Shown here piece after piece: positions 45,734-54,871 of a stretch of 64,000 nucleotides of DNA. A program made the position numbers and the translations under genes. Every line of letters starts with the position of its first letter. The first letter of the stretch is position 1. The notes under the pieces were generated by a model that made no database searches, was not told where the DNA came from, and saw only the letters and a list, made by a program, of their open reading frames with translations. Source of the stretch: Chthoniobacter sp. (lineage in GTDB: Bacteria > Verrucomicrobiota > Verrucomicrobiia > Chthoniobacterales > Chthoniobacteraceae); contig JAIOPH010000023.1 of assembly GCA_021414005.1 (NCBI GenBank), positions 182,390 to 246,389 on the forward strand, in the 5' to 3' direction.

Positions 45734-46489
45734 GTGGTCGTGGTTAGGAATGTCTGCTTGTCCTCCGATCACTACGCCACTCTCGGTCTCGACCGTCGCT
45801 GCACAGCGGCGCAGATTCGCACGGCTTACCGGCTGCTCGCGAAGCGGCATCATCCCGACCTCCACGGCGGGGCGGAGGAGGCGGTGCGGCGGGCGCAGGA
45901 GTTGAACGCCGCGCACGAAGTTCTCAGCGATCCGGCGCGGCGGCGGGCTTATGACCGGGAGCTGGCGGAGGCGGAGCAGCCGACTGCGGCGCCGCGAGCG
46001 GCAAAAGTGGAGCGCAATATCGCGCAGGATGTGTTGTTGCAGATCGGGGAGTTTCTGCGCGGCACGGAGTTGGAGGTGCGCGTGCAGGATCCCGCGAACC
46101 CGCACGGAGCCGAGACGTATGCACTGACCGTGCCTGCGGGCACTGCGCCGGGGACACGCTTCCGGCTGGAGCGCGGCGAGCCGTTTGCCGGTGGCGTCGT
46201 GCAGGTGCGGGTGAAAGTGCGTCCGGGTTTCCGGTTCAAGGCGCGGGGCACGGACTTGCGTGGCGAGTTGCGGATCGACACGCGGCGGGCGACGCAGGGC
46301 GGCACCGAGACGATGCCGGGGCCGACTGGTGCGCCGGTGCGCGTAAACATCCCCGCCGGCGTGGCGCGGGGCGCGGTCATCCGCGTGGCGGGCGAAGGAC
46401 TGCCGAAGCCGCGCGGTGGGCGCGGTGATCTGCTGGTGCGGATCACATACCGCCCGGAAGTCCGCGTCACGCGGGCCGCGCGTTTTTGA
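45734..46489 (+). CDS. J-domain co-chaperone, CbpA/DnaJ-like
   Basis: A 251-residue Hsp40 protein. The J domain (about 11-75) has the essential HPD in LAKRHHPDLHG. It is followed directly by two C-terminal beta-domains (about 90-245; LTVPAGTAPGTRFRLE, VNIPAGVARGAVIRVAGEGLP), with neither a zinc finger nor a clear Gly/Phe region, so it is closer to CbpA than DnaJ. It should stimulate an Hsp70, possibly the one at 15388. The start is uncertain: GTG at 45734 or 45740 or TTG at 45758 all precede the J domain. Confidence 0.87.
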   Translation: MVVVRNVCLSSDHYATLGLDRRCTAAQIRTAYRLLAKRHHPDLHGGAEEAVRRAQELNAAHEVLSDPARRRAYDRELAEAEQPTAAPRAAKVERNIAQDVLLQIGEFLRGTELEVRVQDPANPHGAETYALTVPAGTAPGTRFRLERGEPFAGGVVQVRVKVRPGFRFKARGTDLRGELRIDTRRATQGGTETMPGPTGAPVRVNIPAGVARGAVIRVAGEGLPKPRGGRGDLLVRITYRPEVRVTRAARF

Positions 46490-46512
46490 CGAACGCGCCC
46501 CCGAATTTCTCC

Positions 46513-47682
46513 TCACCCCAGAGTGCGCTGAACCGCCCAGTAAAGGCCGGTGAGGGCGATGGCGGCGGAACCGGGGATGACGATCCAGCGGCGATAGCGG
46601 ACGGGATCGGGCAGCCAGGTGGTGGCGAGAAAGGCGAGGGTGATGACAGCCACTTGGGCGGCCTCGACGCCGAGGTTGAAGCCGACGAGGCCGGTGGCGA
46701 GCGAAGCGGCAGGGAGGTGGCGGTCGCCGAGCCCGCTGGCGAAACCGAGGCCGTGGACGAGCCCGAAACCGAAGACGACGAGCAACCGCCACCCCGTGTA
46801 GCGCGGGTGAAAGATGTTTTCCAAAGCCACGGCGGCGATACTCAGCGCGATGAGGGGCTCGACGATGGATGAGCGGATATGGACCCAGCCCAGCGTGGCA
46901 AGCGCGAGGGTGACGGAGTGCGCGACGGTGAAGGTGGTGACCTGGAGCAGCAGCGGACGCCAGGTGCGGCTGAGGAGAAATAGGCCGAGCACAAAAAGGA
47001 TGTGGTCAAGCCCTTCGGGGAGAACGTGGAAAAAACCGTCGCGTAGAAAATTGCGAAAGGTGGCCCAGGCGTCGCCGGAGTTGCCGGCGGCGGTCACGGC
47101 ATTGGCGGTGGGTGCGGTGGGCGACACGCCGGAAAGCCCGGTGAGGTCGAGCGTGAAGCTGGTCTCGCCGGGAAAAAGCACGGCGAGGCGCGGGTGCGCG
47201 CGATTGTCGATCACGTTCTGAAAAACAACCGAGAGTTTGTTCGTCGGGGTGGAGCGGATTTTCCAACCGGTGAGCCCGGCGGCGATGGTGGTGGGCCATT
47301 CGCCGGTGAGAACCACGACGTCCTCGTCGCGCGCCAGTGCGGCGCGACCGGAGCCGGTGAACTCAAACTGAAACTCCGGCTGGAGACGTCCGACGGGCTC
47401 GAAAATGAAATCAATGCTGCGCGCGACGAGTTCGGTGGCCTTGCGCCGCAACTCCGTTTTGCGCTCGCCGCTGAGCGTCTGGTAGATGGCATACGTGAGC
47501 GATGGCGCAGTGTTGGGATCGGCCTCGAAGCAGCGCGGGTCCACTTCCACGGTGATGCTGGCCGCGCCGCCCGTGGTGAAGGATCCGCGCACCGGAATAT
47601 CCGGGATGGGGTGCGCCTGCGCCGTGTGGACCGCGAGGAAAAGCAGGGTGCCGAGCAGGTAACGGAGTTTGCAAAAGGTCAT
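46513..47682 (-). CDS. HupE/UreJ-2 family membrane protein
   Basis: A 389-residue protein. A signal peptide (ending HTAQA) leads to an exported N-terminal region of about 180 residues, beta-rich and of unknown fold. From about residue 210 there are six or seven membrane helices with the HupE/UreJ-2 signature: FHVLPEGLDHILFVLGLFLL, TVAHSVTLALATLG, VEPLIALSIAAVALENI and FGLVHGLGFASGL. Relatives may import nickel or cobalt; no metalloenzyme genes are adjacent. The histidines in the membrane part fit a metal role. The start at 47682 was chosen for the signal peptide. Confidence 0.85.
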   Translation of the reverse strand: MTFCKLRYLLGTLLFLAVHTAQAHPIPDIPVRGSFTTGGAASITVEVDPRCFEADPNTAPSLTYAIYQTLSGERKTELRRKATELVARSIDFIFEPVGRLQPEFQFEFTGSGRAALARDEDVVVLTGEWPTTIAAGLTGWKIRSTPTNKLSVVFQNVIDNRAHPRLAVLFPGETSFTLDLTGLSGVSPTAPTANAVTAAGNSGDAWATFRNFLRDGFFHVLPEGLDHILFVLGLFLLSRTWRPLLLQVTTFTVAHSVTLALATLGWVHIRSSIVEPLIALSIAAVALENIFHPRYTGWRLLVVFGFGLVHGLGFASGLGDRHLPAASLATGLVGFNLGVEAAQVAVITLAFLATTWLPDPVRYRRWIVIPGSAAIALTGLYWAVQRTLG

Positions 47683-47784
47683 CGCGGTGATGCTGACAGA
47701 AAATTTCCGCTTGCCGCAATGGCGGCCAGCTTGGAGCGTCGGGCACTCGCCGGCACTCACGCCGCCGAGCAACCAAAAAAAATC

Positions 47785-48057
47785 ATGAAAAAACTCCTCG
47801 CCCTTACCGCGATCATCACCCTCAGCCTCGGCAGCGCCTATGCCGGCTGCGGCAAAAAAGTCACCAACGAAGGTACGCTCAAGTCCTTTGACGCCGAGAA
47901 AAAGCAGCTCGTAGTCGAAGACAAGGATGGCAAAGCCGCCACCATCACACTCACCCCGACTACCACAGGCGCCGACGCCGTGGCCAAGCTCGTGGGCAAG
48001 GCCGTGAAGGTCATCAGCGAGCACGGCAAAGCCGACAGCGTCGCCGCTGGCGCGTAG
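47785..48057 (+). CDS. small secreted protein
   Basis: A 90-residue protein with a signal peptide (MKKLLALTAIITLSLGSAYA). The mature part (about 70 residues) reads as a small beta-barrel: GTLKSFDAEKKQLVVEDKDG and KLVGKAVKVISEHGKADS. The layout resembles the secreted protein at 14966 without its helical tail. Two cysteine-like positions are limited to GCGKK at the N-terminus. The 102-base divergent region to the HupE gene has a polyA stretch just before the ATG. A strong terminator follows, so it is a single-gene unit. Confidence 0.75.
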   Translation: MKKLLALTAIITLSLGSAYAGCGKKVTNEGTLKSFDAEKKQLVVEDKDGKAATITLTPTTTGADAVAKLVGKAVKVISEHGKADSVAAGA

Positions 48058-48081
48058 TCGCACGTTCGCAAACTCTCGCAA

Positions 48082-48109
48082 AGGCCCGGCGGCAACGCCG
48101 GGCCTTTTT
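48082..48109 (+). terminator. intrinsic terminator
   Basis: A perfect 10-bp stem, aggcccggcg (48082-48091) with cgccgggcct (48096-48105), closed by a GCAA (GNRA-type) tetraloop and followed by a T-tract at 48105-48109. It lies 25 bases after the stop of the 90-residue secreted protein and is one of the clearest terminators in the window. Confidence 0.95.
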
Positions 48110-48204
48110 GTTGCTGGATCGGGTGTGCGCGGATCGCTTTTCAAAAAAGCCCGGCTCGCCGGGCGGCGCGGCGGCGGGCAGTTTCGGAACCTTTCAATTT
48201 TGCC

Positions 48205-49242
48205 ATGTCCGACTTCGCCCAAAACGGTCTCATCTGCACGCTGCAGCGGCTGAACGATACCCACCTCGACAAGATCGAGCGCAAGTTGGCGCGGCTCGCG
48301 ACGGCGCGGCCCATCGCGCTGGTGCTGCCGTGTCACGGGGCGGATCTCGGGCGGCCGGCGCTGGCCCACATCATCGCGGAACTGGCCGCGGGGCCGGGCT
48401 TCCTGCGGGAGATCGTGGTGAGCATGAACGGCGTGACCGCGGAGCAGTTCGCGCAGGCGGAGCGGAGTTTCGTGGCGCTGCCGATGCGGCGGACTTTTTT
48501 GTGGAATGATCGGCCCGGCGCGGTCGGCGGGCTAGGTGGGAAAGGCGGGAACGTCGCGGCGGCGCTGCGGCATCTGGCGGTCGAGGGGACGTGCGCGATC
48601 ATCGCCACGCAGGATGCGGATGTGGCGTCGTTTCGCCGGCAGGATCTGGCGCGGCTATGCTACGCGGTGGCGGAGCCGCGGCTCGGCTTCGAGTTTGCGA
48701 AGATGTATTACCCGCGCGTCACGGACCGGCTTTACGGACGCGTGTCGCGGCTTTTTCTCGCGCCGCTGCTCCACGCGCTGGTGCGGGTGGCCGGGCATCA
48801 GCCGCTCCTCGGATTTCTGCTCAGCTTCCGCTACCCGCTGGCGGGTGAGGTGGCGATGACGCGCGAAACGGCCGCTGCGCTGCGGCTCGCGGCGGGCTGG
48901 GGTTTGGAAGTGGGACAGTTGTGCGAGGTTTTTCGCCACCTCGATCCGCGCCGCGTGTGCCAGGTGGGAGGCGGCGCGGGTTACGATCACAAGCATCAGC
49001 CCGCGGCCACGGCGCTCGCGGCGATGGCTGCGGAAATCGCCGCCGAGTTGTTCCGCCAGCTCGCGGCGGAAGGCCTGCCCGCGGACCGCGCGTTTCACGC
49101 CGCGGTGGCGACGGCCTACCGCCGCGAAGCCGATCTCGCCCTGCAGCGCAGCGCCAGCCTCGCGCTCATCAATGACCTGCCTTTTGACGAAGACGCCGAG
49201 CGGGCGATGCTCGCCACCTTTGCCGCCACGCTCGATCCGTGA
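48205..49242 (+). CDS. glucosyl-3-phosphoglycerate synthase-like glycosyltransferase
   Basis: A 345-residue GT-A-type glycosyltransferase resembling GT81 glucosyl-3-phosphoglycerate synthase, which makes the precursor of the osmolyte glucosylglycerate. Motifs are VLPCHGADLGRPALAHII, GKGGNVAAAL, the metal-binding ATQDADV, YYPRVTDRLYGRVSRLF, FRYPLAGEVAM, GWGLEVGQL and YDHKHQP. No phosphatase for the second step is adjacent. A mannosyl-phosphoglycerate synthase is an alternative. It ends three bases from the end of the biosynthetic operon on the opposite strand. Confidence 0.78.
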   Translation: MSDFAQNGLICTLQRLNDTHLDKIERKLARLATARPIALVLPCHGADLGRPALAHIIAELAAGPGFLREIVVSMNGVTAEQFAQAERSFVALPMRRTFLWNDRPGAVGGLGGKGGNVAAALRHLAVEGTCAIIATQDADVASFRRQDLARLCYAVAEPRLGFEFAKMYYPRVTDRLYGRVSRLFLAPLLHALVRVAGHQPLLGFLLSFRYPLAGEVAMTRETAAALRLAAGWGLEVGQLCEVFRHLDPRRVCQVGGGAGYDHKHQPAATALAAMAAEIAAELFRQLAAEGLPADRAFHAAVATAYRREADLALQRSASLALINDLPFDEDAERAMLATFAATLDP

Positions 49243-49245
49243 GCG

Positions 49246-50163
49246 CTACGCCGCGGCGGGCTCGCGTGTGAGGAGGAAGCTGCTCAGGCGCTTCAGCCCT
49301 TCGGCATAAAAGCGGTCGCGGACTGCGCCGACGTAATGCCGGCAGACGGCATCGGGCGAGGCGCGCCGGCCGAGCGAGACTTCGTAGCGGCGCGGAAGCA
49401 GCCCGCCTTTGCCCCGGGCCGCGGCGCAGAGCATGAAGAGCGTCTGCTCGATGCGCCAGACGTGGCCGCGCGGGAGCGAGGTCAGGGCGAGGGCGCGGTC
49501 GCAGAGATCGTAGTCGATGGCCGTCTTGTTGAGCAGGCACAGGCCGCTGTTCACGCGCCGCCAGATCTTGATGCCCAGTTCCTCCTCCGCTTCGCTGGCG
49601 GTGATGAGCGCGCCTTCGCGCACGTCTTCGTTGAACCAGCACTCGTCGGTTTCGACGCTGGCCCAGTCGAGGATTTCGCGCGGGTGATTGAAGAAAAGCA
49701 GGTCGCTGTCGAAGACCATGAAGCGCTCGCCCGGTGTAAACATCGGCACGTCGAAAATCTTCATGGCGAGCGGGTGCGCCTTCCGGTAGTCGGCGCAAAA
49801 CGGATACGCCTTGAGGAAGCGCCCGACCTTGGCGTCGGCTTCCTGGCGCGGGATGACGCGCGCGTTGCGAAAGAGCCGCTGCAACGTCGCGCGGCCGTCG
49901 TGCGGCAGCGTGCCGTCGTCGTGAATGACGATGGGCCAGGAGTGCTCGCTGAATTGAAACCAGCTCGCGAGCATCCAGGCGGAGAGTCGCCAGTCTTTCG
50001 CGCCGGTGAGGACGTGGACGGGTACGGTCCGCGCGGGTTCATTCCAAAACGGCCACTCCCACTCCTCGATGCGCGGGAGCGTTTTGTAGTCGTGGTAGGA
50101 GGCGTCCCAGCCGCGCTTGAAGTCGCGGCGCAGGAGCCACCAAAGTCTGCCAGGAGAAATCAC
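49246..50163 (-). CDS. glycosyltransferase, GT-A fold
   Basis: A 305-residue predicted nucleotide-sugar transferase. The likely metal-binding DxD is in ERFMVFDSDLLFFNHP; other features are HVLTGAKDWRLSAWML near the start and WRRVNSGLCLLNKTAID. The exact family is not clear. It is the last gene of the minus-strand biosynthetic operon, five bases after the GT2 gene. Its position suggests it decorates the product of the locus or a surface glycan exported by the linked ABC transporter. Confidence 0.72.
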   Translation of the reverse strand: MISPGRLWWLLRRDFKRGWDASYHDYKTLPRIEEWEWPFWNEPARTVPVHVLTGAKDWRLSAWMLASWFQFSEHSWPIVIHDDGTLPHDGRATLQRLFRNARVIPRQEADAKVGRFLKAYPFCADYRKAHPLAMKIFDVPMFTPGERFMVFDSDLLFFNHPREILDWASVETDECWFNEDVREGALITASEAEEELGIKIWRRVNSGLCLLNKTAIDYDLCDRALALTSLPRGHVWRIEQTLFMLCAAARGKGGLLPRRYEVSLGRRASPDAVCRHYVGAVRDRFYAEGLKRLSSFLLTREPAAA

Positions 50164-50168
50164 GCCGG

Positions 50169-51101
50169 CTATCTACCGGAGAGAAAGAGGCGAGCGCAAG
50201 CCGCCCGCACGCGCTGCCGGGCGTGGGGGGAAAGCAGCCATTGTGGATGCCGGAGGAGATTCGCGAAAAACCCACCGCGCAGGCTGCTTTTGCCGCTCTG
50301 GAAAAGGTCGTAGTCGAGCTGCGCCTTGATTTTCCAGCGGAGCAGCGGATTGAGCGGCGGACGCTCGGCGAGATTCTTTTGCAGAATCATCCGGATCTCA
50401 TCGGCGGCTTTTTCGGCGGCGGTGGATTTCTGCGCGTCGTGCCGGCGAAAACTGGTGAGCGTGGCCGGCAAATGCGCCACGCGCGCCCCGGCGCGGAAGC
50501 AGCGCACCCAGAAATCGTAGTCGAAGGCGAGATGGTAGCTGGTGTCGAAGCCGCCGACCTTTTCCCACAACGCGCGGCGGAAAAAAACCTCGGGCTGCAC
50601 CCACTGCCGGTCGCGCCACCAGACGCCGTAGATGTCGAGCACCTCGGCGAGCGAGTCGATGCGCCCGGTGTGCGTGCCGGTGAGCGCGCCATGTTCGTCG
50701 ATCCAATCCACCGAGCCATAGACGAGGTCGATCTCGGGATGCTCGGCGAAAAAATCCAGCACGCGCTCGGCGGCGTGCTCGGCGAGCAGGTCGTCGCCAT
50801 TGATGAAGCCGATGATGTCGCCGCCCATTTTCGCCATCGCGCGGTTCAGCGCGTCGGTTTGGCCACCGTCCGGCTCGCTCACCACAGTGTCGCCGGGGCG
50901 GGCCAGCGCACGGGCGATGGCGGCGGTGCGGTCGGGCGAAGCGGCGTCCTGCAACCACCAGCGAACGCGGTCGCCCTGGGCGTTGAGTGAGGCGAGGGTC
51001 GCGGGGAGAAAGTGCTCGGCCTTGAAGACGGGCACGGCGAGCACCAGTTGCGATGCGGCGGCGGCGCGGACGGGCGGGTGGAATTTCATGGCGGCCGGCA
51101 T
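50169..51101 (-). CDS. family 2 glycosyltransferase
   Basis: A 310-residue GT2 enzyme. The nucleotide-binding start LVLAVPVFKAEHFLPATLASL, the metal site GFINGDDLL, the acceptor region FRRALWEKVGGFDTSYHLAFDYDFWVRC and the following FRRHD box are typical. An alternative start at 51089 removes four residues. It begins eight bases after the FkbM gene stop and is followed five bases later by a second glycosyltransferase gene, so it belongs to the biosynthetic operon. Confidence 0.86.
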   Translation of the reverse strand: MPAAMKFHPPVRAAAASQLVLAVPVFKAEHFLPATLASLNAQGDRVRWWLQDAASPDRTAAIARALARPGDTVVSEPDGGQTDALNRAMAKMGGDIIGFINGDDLLAEHAAERVLDFFAEHPEIDLVYGSVDWIDEHGALTGTHTGRIDSLAEVLDIYGVWWRDRQWVQPEVFFRRALWEKVGGFDTSYHLAFDYDFWVRCFRAGARVAHLPATLTSFRRHDAQKSTAAEKAADEIRMILQKNLAERPPLNPLLRWKIKAQLDYDLFQSGKSSLRGGFFANLLRHPQWLLSPHARQRVRAACARLFLSGR

Positions 51102-51109
51102 GGCGGGCG

Positions 51110-52033
51110 TCAGCACGGCTGAACTTCCGCGAGGCGGGCGCGGATGGCGGCGAGATCTTTGGCGGCGAGCAGATTGAGATTCGGGAAGGGCTCGGGCAAT
51201 GGGTAGGGCTGAATCTCCGCCGCGCAAGGGCCGACGCTGAAGATGCCGAAGCCGAGTTTTTCCAAAGCCTGATAGAGCGCGCGGCACGAGCTGCCGGCGA
51301 GCTGCGCGGCCTCCTCCGTGAACTCGACGCACATCACCGGTCCGTCCGCGCTGGAGAGAAACTCCCGCCCGCCGAGAAGCACCTGACTTTCCCAGCCTTC
51401 GACATCGATCTTCACCACGCAGCGCCCGGCCACGAGTCCGTGCTGGCGGGCAAACGTGTCGAGCCTGACGGTGGTCACCGTTTCCGATCCGGCCGTCTCG
51501 CCCATATACGGCGTGCCCAGCGAGTTCCAGGCGTCGAAGCCGCCATTGACCATGTTGAGCTGCGCCTGAGCGTCTTCGTGGGAAAGCGCGAGGCGATGGC
51601 AGGTGACATTTCGCAGGCCGTTGAGACGGACGTTTTCCAGCAGGCGGTCGAAGGTTTTCGAGCAGGGCTCAAATGCGTGAACGTGACCACCCGGTCCCAC
51701 GCGCCGCGCGGCGGCCAGCGTGAAGAAGCCGACGTTGGCCCCGATGTCCAGAAAGGTGTCGCCGGGGCGCAGAAAGGCGTCGAAAAAGCCCTGCGTCTCA
51801 GCTTCAAAATTTCCAAAATGGAGCATCTCGCAAAGCTGGCTGTCGCCGTAGAGCTTCATTTTCACGCCGGGCGAAACGTCGGTGATCAGCGATTGCGGGG
51901 AGTCGCGGATTTTCTCCCAGCGGGCGGCGTGACGGGTGAAGAGCCGGTTGTGCAGCCGGATGCGAACGGGCAACGGTATGAGCGTCTCATAGGCGCGCCG
52001 CAATGTGGGAAAGTTGGTAAAGCGCGGGGTCAT
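51110..52033 (-). CDS. FkbM-family methyltransferase
   Basis: A 307-residue S-adenosylmethionine-dependent methyltransferase. The SAM-binding motif GDTFLDIGANVGFFTLAAA and VHAFEPCSKTFDRLLENV are followed by the FkbM feature VVKIDVEGWESQVLLG. Members O-methylate sugars or polyketides. Its start codon overlaps the stop of the ABC ATPase gene (ATGA), so it is translationally coupled to the exporter; in Wzt systems a methylated end group can be the export tag, which would fit this position. Confidence 0.88.
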   Translation of the reverse strand: MTPRFTNFPTLRRAYETLIPLPVRIRLHNRLFTRHAARWEKIRDSPQSLITDVSPGVKMKLYGDSQLCEMLHFGNFEAETQGFFDAFLRPGDTFLDIGANVGFFTLAAARRVGPGGHVHAFEPCSKTFDRLLENVRLNGLRNVTCHRLALSHEDAQAQLNMVNGGFDAWNSLGTPYMGETAGSETVTTVRLDTFARQHGLVAGRCVVKIDVEGWESQVLLGGREFLSSADGPVMCVEFTEEAAQLAGSSCRALYQALEKLGFGIFSVGPCAAEIQPYPLPEPFPNLNLLAAKDLAAIRARLAEVQPC

Positions 52034-53349
52034 ACGGTGGCAAAGCTGGGAGTCGGCTGACGTTCGGCGACGGTCCACTTCATCGCCGGGCAGACGACAC
52101 CGGGCCAGGTTTCGGGAAAGTGGGAGGACTGATTGCCCGCGCCGGAGACGGTGAACGCGAGCACCTCGCGATCACTGACCATCCAGCGTTCGCCCGGGAT
52201 GCCGCAGCCGACGCTCAGGACATACGACCGGCGATTTAGCAGGCGACCGGGGATGACGCCCGTGGTGGTGTAAAGGCCCGGCGTCTGCGCCTCGGGCTGG
52301 AACAGGTGGTCGGTGGCGGCGAAGGCGAGTTCGCCCTCCTGCGTGTGGAGGTAAAGGTGGAAGCGCACGCCCGCGATGCGGCGTTTCACGCGGTAACTGA
52401 TTTCCACGCTGATCGGTCTGTCTGCCTCGAAGAGCGCGAGCGTCTCCCCGGTGGAGTCGGCGAGGCGAACGCGTTCCAGGGTGACTTCATCGTTGCCCGG
52501 CGCGTCGTTACCGCGCCAGACGACTTCACCGGAGCCGCTGTCGCCGCTGGGCACGGTCTTGGCGAGGTAGTCGCGGATGATTTCATCCGGCTGGCCGCGC
52601 CCGATCAGGCGGCCACCATCAATATGGATGGCCTCGTCGCAGAGTGAGCGGACCGCGCCCATGTTGTGACTCACAAAGAAGACCGTCCGGCCCTGCTTCG
52701 CGGCGACTTCGCCCATCTTGCCGAGGCACTTTTTTTGAAAGCCGGCGTCGCCCACCGCGAGCACCTCATCAATGAGCAGAACCTCGGGTTCGAGATGCGC
52801 GGCGACAGCGAAGGCCAGGCGGACAAACATGCCGCTCGAATACCGCTTCACCGGCGTGTCGATGAAGCCGCCGACTTCCGAGAACTCCACGATTTCGTCG
52901 AACTTTGCCGCGATCTCCGCGCGGCGCATGCCGAGAATCGCGCCATTAAGGAAGATGTTTTCGCGTCCGCTCAACTCCTGATGAAAGCCGGTGCCCACTT
53001 CGAGCAGGGAAACGACCCGCCCGCGCAGCACCGCGCGCCCGCTGGTCGGTTCGGTGATGCGCGAGAGGATTTTGAGCAGCGTGGACTTGCCCGCGCCGTT
53101 GCGTCCAACCACGCCGACGATCGCCCCCGGCTGGACGGAGAAGGAAACTTCGCGCAACGCCCAAAAGGTGTTCGGCTCGGAACCCGCGCGGTCGCTGGCG
53201 ATCGGCGGCATTTTCCCGGACGAGGGAGTCGGAGGCGCGGGCTGGCCGCGGCGGACGAAGTTCTCCAAGGACTCGCGCAGGCTGGTCGCACCGATGCTGC
53301 CGAGGCGGTAGAGCTTCGAGAGATTTTCGATTTCGACGACGGGCTTCAT
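52030..53349 (-). CDS. ABC transporter ATPase, Wzt-like with C-terminal domain
   Basis: A 439-residue ATP-binding subunit of a polysaccharide-type exporter. Walker A is GRNGAGKST (about residues 82-90), the signature region is YSSGMFVRLAFA and Walker B is EVLLIDEVLAVGD, with the switch histidine in VFFVSHNMGAV. Residues about 260-439 form a beta-rich extension like the carbohydrate-recognition domain of Wzt. An unusual Pro/Ser-rich insertion (about 35-60) sits between the first strand and Walker A. Its stop overlaps the FkbM start and its start overlaps the permease stop, so the exporter is coupled. Confidence 0.92.
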   Translation of the reverse strand: MKPVVEIENLSKLYRLGSIGATSLRESLENFVRRGQPAPPTPSSGKMPPIASDRAGSEPNTFWALREVSFSVQPGAIVGVVGRNGAGKSTLLKILSRITEPTSGRAVLRGRVVSLLEVGTGFHQELSGRENIFLNGAILGMRRAEIAAKFDEIVEFSEVGGFIDTPVKRYSSGMFVRLAFAVAAHLEPEVLLIDEVLAVGDAGFQKKCLGKMGEVAAKQGRTVFFVSHNMGAVRSLCDEAIHIDGGRLIGRGQPDEIIRDYLAKTVPSGDSGSGEVVWRGNDAPGNDEVTLERVRLADSTGETLALFEADRPISVEISYRVKRRIAGVRFHLYLHTQEGELAFAATDHLFQPEAQTPGLYTTTGVIPGRLLNRRSYVLSVGCGIPGERWMVSDREVLAFTVSGAGNQSSHFPETWPGVVCPAMKWTVAERQPTPSFATV

Positions 53350-54212
53350 ACGGAATCAATGACGGTGCGCTCGACCTTTTGGAAAACCGCGATGCCCGTG
53401 ACGAGGACCAGCAGCGTGAGGCCTATGGAAACGGCAACTTCGGTGGCCCCGAGCGTGCCGTGGCCAAGCAGGCAGATGCGCAAGCCCTCGACCGGGACGG
53501 CCATCGGATTCGCGAGTGCGATCCATTTCCATTGCGCCGGGACTTTCGAGAGCGGCCACACGACGGGCGTGGCAAACATCCAGATCTGGATCAGGTACTG
53601 GTTGAGGTGAACGAGGTCCCTGTATTTTGCGGTCGAGGCGCTCATCCACAGGCTCACGCCGAGGCTGAACAACGCGGCCTGCAGGAGCGGGAGCGGCGCG
53701 AGTAGCACCATCCACGTCACGGGCATGGTGGCACCGTGTGGCGTGAAAAACTTGAACCACACAAAACAGAGCGCGAAGGGGATGCACTGGAGCCCGACGG
53801 CGATGAGATTCGCCACGATGACCGACACCGGGACGAGGAGGCGCGGGAAATAGACTTTCCCGAAAAGGCTGGCGTTGTTCACGAAAGTCGCGCCGCCGAC
53901 GGTGACGTTTTGCGCGAAGTAATTCCAGGTGAGCTGGCTGCACAGGTAGAAGAGTGGCGGCGGCAGGCCGTCGGTCGGGATGCCGGCGATGACGCCGAAA
54001 ATCACGAAATACACGGCGGCGTTCATCACCGGCTGGAGGAAGTGCCAGAGCGGCCCGAGCATGGTCTGCTTGTAGCGCGAGATGAAGTCGCGCTGCACCA
54101 GCAGCACAAGGAGGTCGCGGTATTCCCACAGCGCCCGCCAGTCGATGCGCAGCCAGCCGCGGGACGGCTCGATGACGACTTCGTAGTCCGGCCGGGCGCT
54201 TACTTCCGCCAT
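53346..54212 (-). CDS. ABC-2 type exporter permease, Wzm-like
   Basis: A 288-residue membrane protein with about six helices. The N-terminal cytosolic part contains WRALWEYRDLLVLLVQRDFISRYKQT and the core includes LGPLWHFLQPVMNAAVYFVIFG, typical of Wzm/TagG permeases that move O-antigen, capsule or teichoic acid chains across the inner membrane. The C-terminus has NPMAVPVEGLRICLLG. The start at 54212 lies 13 bases inside the end of the phosphopantetheinyl transferase gene, linking export to the assembly-line genes. Confidence 0.92.
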   Translation of the reverse strand: MAEVSARPDYEVVIEPSRGWLRIDWRALWEYRDLLVLLVQRDFISRYKQTMLGPLWHFLQPVMNAAVYFVIFGVIAGIPTDGLPPPLFYLCSQLTWNYFAQNVTVGGATFVNNASLFGKVYFPRLLVPVSVIVANLIAVGLQCIPFALCFVWFKFFTPHGATMPVTWMVLLAPLPLLQAALFSLGVSLWMSASTAKYRDLVHLNQYLIQIWMFATPVVWPLSKVPAQWKWIALANPMAVPVEGLRICLLGHGTLGATEVAVSIGLTLLVLVTGIAVFQKVERTVIDSV

Positions 54213-54871
54213 GACCAGCACTCCAGTTGGAAATCTCCACCTTCCACCGCGAGGGCGGCGGCATACCCGGCGGCGGGCGTAAGTTTGAGGAGCGACCAGC
54301 GGTCCGGCTCGACGACGTGAAAACCATGCGCCAGCCCGACGCCGTGCGCTTTCAACCGCGCCTCGGTGCAGGTCCAGGTGTCGTAGAATTTCCATGCGCG
54401 CTCCGCCGCCGGGAGGTTGCGCAGATCCCACGCTTCCTCGGGGTCGAAGTAGTGGTCGGCGAGCGTCTCGAACGGCACGTTGCCGCGCATGAATTCCAGA
54501 TCCACGCCGATGTCGCGGGCGTGGGTGACGGCGAGGAGCATGAGTTCGTCGGAGTGGCTGAGATTAAAGCGGAGCGAGGTGTCGAAGCCGTCGAGTTCGG
54601 GCTTGCCGTGCGGCCCGGTTCGGAAGCGCAACTCGTGCGGCTCGGCGTCGAGATACGTGGCGAGGATGGTGCGCAGCAGGCCCCGCGTGGCGATGAAACG
54701 GTCGCGGTCCACGGCGAAATGAAAGCGCTCCGCGCGCACCCAGTCGGCGGGAGAAAGCGTGGCGCTCAGCTCCGGCGTGGGCGTGAGGTGGGCCTGCCAG
54801 AGATGCACTTCGCCGGCGCGGAGCGGCGCGGGCTGGCGGGCGGGCTGCCAGTTTTCGAGGGCGGTAATCAT
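54200..54871 (-). CDS. 4'-phosphopantetheinyl transferase, Sfp-type
   Basis: A 223-residue enzyme that attaches the phosphopantetheine arm of CoA to carrier domains. The family motifs are visible: LRFNLSHSDELMLLAV, DIGVDLEFMR with the metal-binding aspartate and glutamate, and FYDTWTCTEARLKAHG with the catalytic W-x-x-x-E-A-x-x-K. Length fits the Sfp group. Its ATG overlaps the stop of the A-PCP-TE gene (ATGA). It would activate the two PCPs and the ACP encoded upstream. Confidence 0.94.
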   Translation of the reverse strand: MITALENWQPARQPAPLRAGEVHLWQAHLTPTPELSATLSPADWVRAERFHFAVDRDRFIATRGLLRTILATYLDAEPHELRFRTGPHGKPELDGFDTSLRFNLSHSDELMLLAVTHARDIGVDLEFMRGNVPFETLADHYFDPEEAWDLRNLPAAERAWKFYDTWTCTEARLKAHGVGLAHGFHVVEPDRWSLLKLTPAAGYAAALAVEGGDFQLECWSWRK

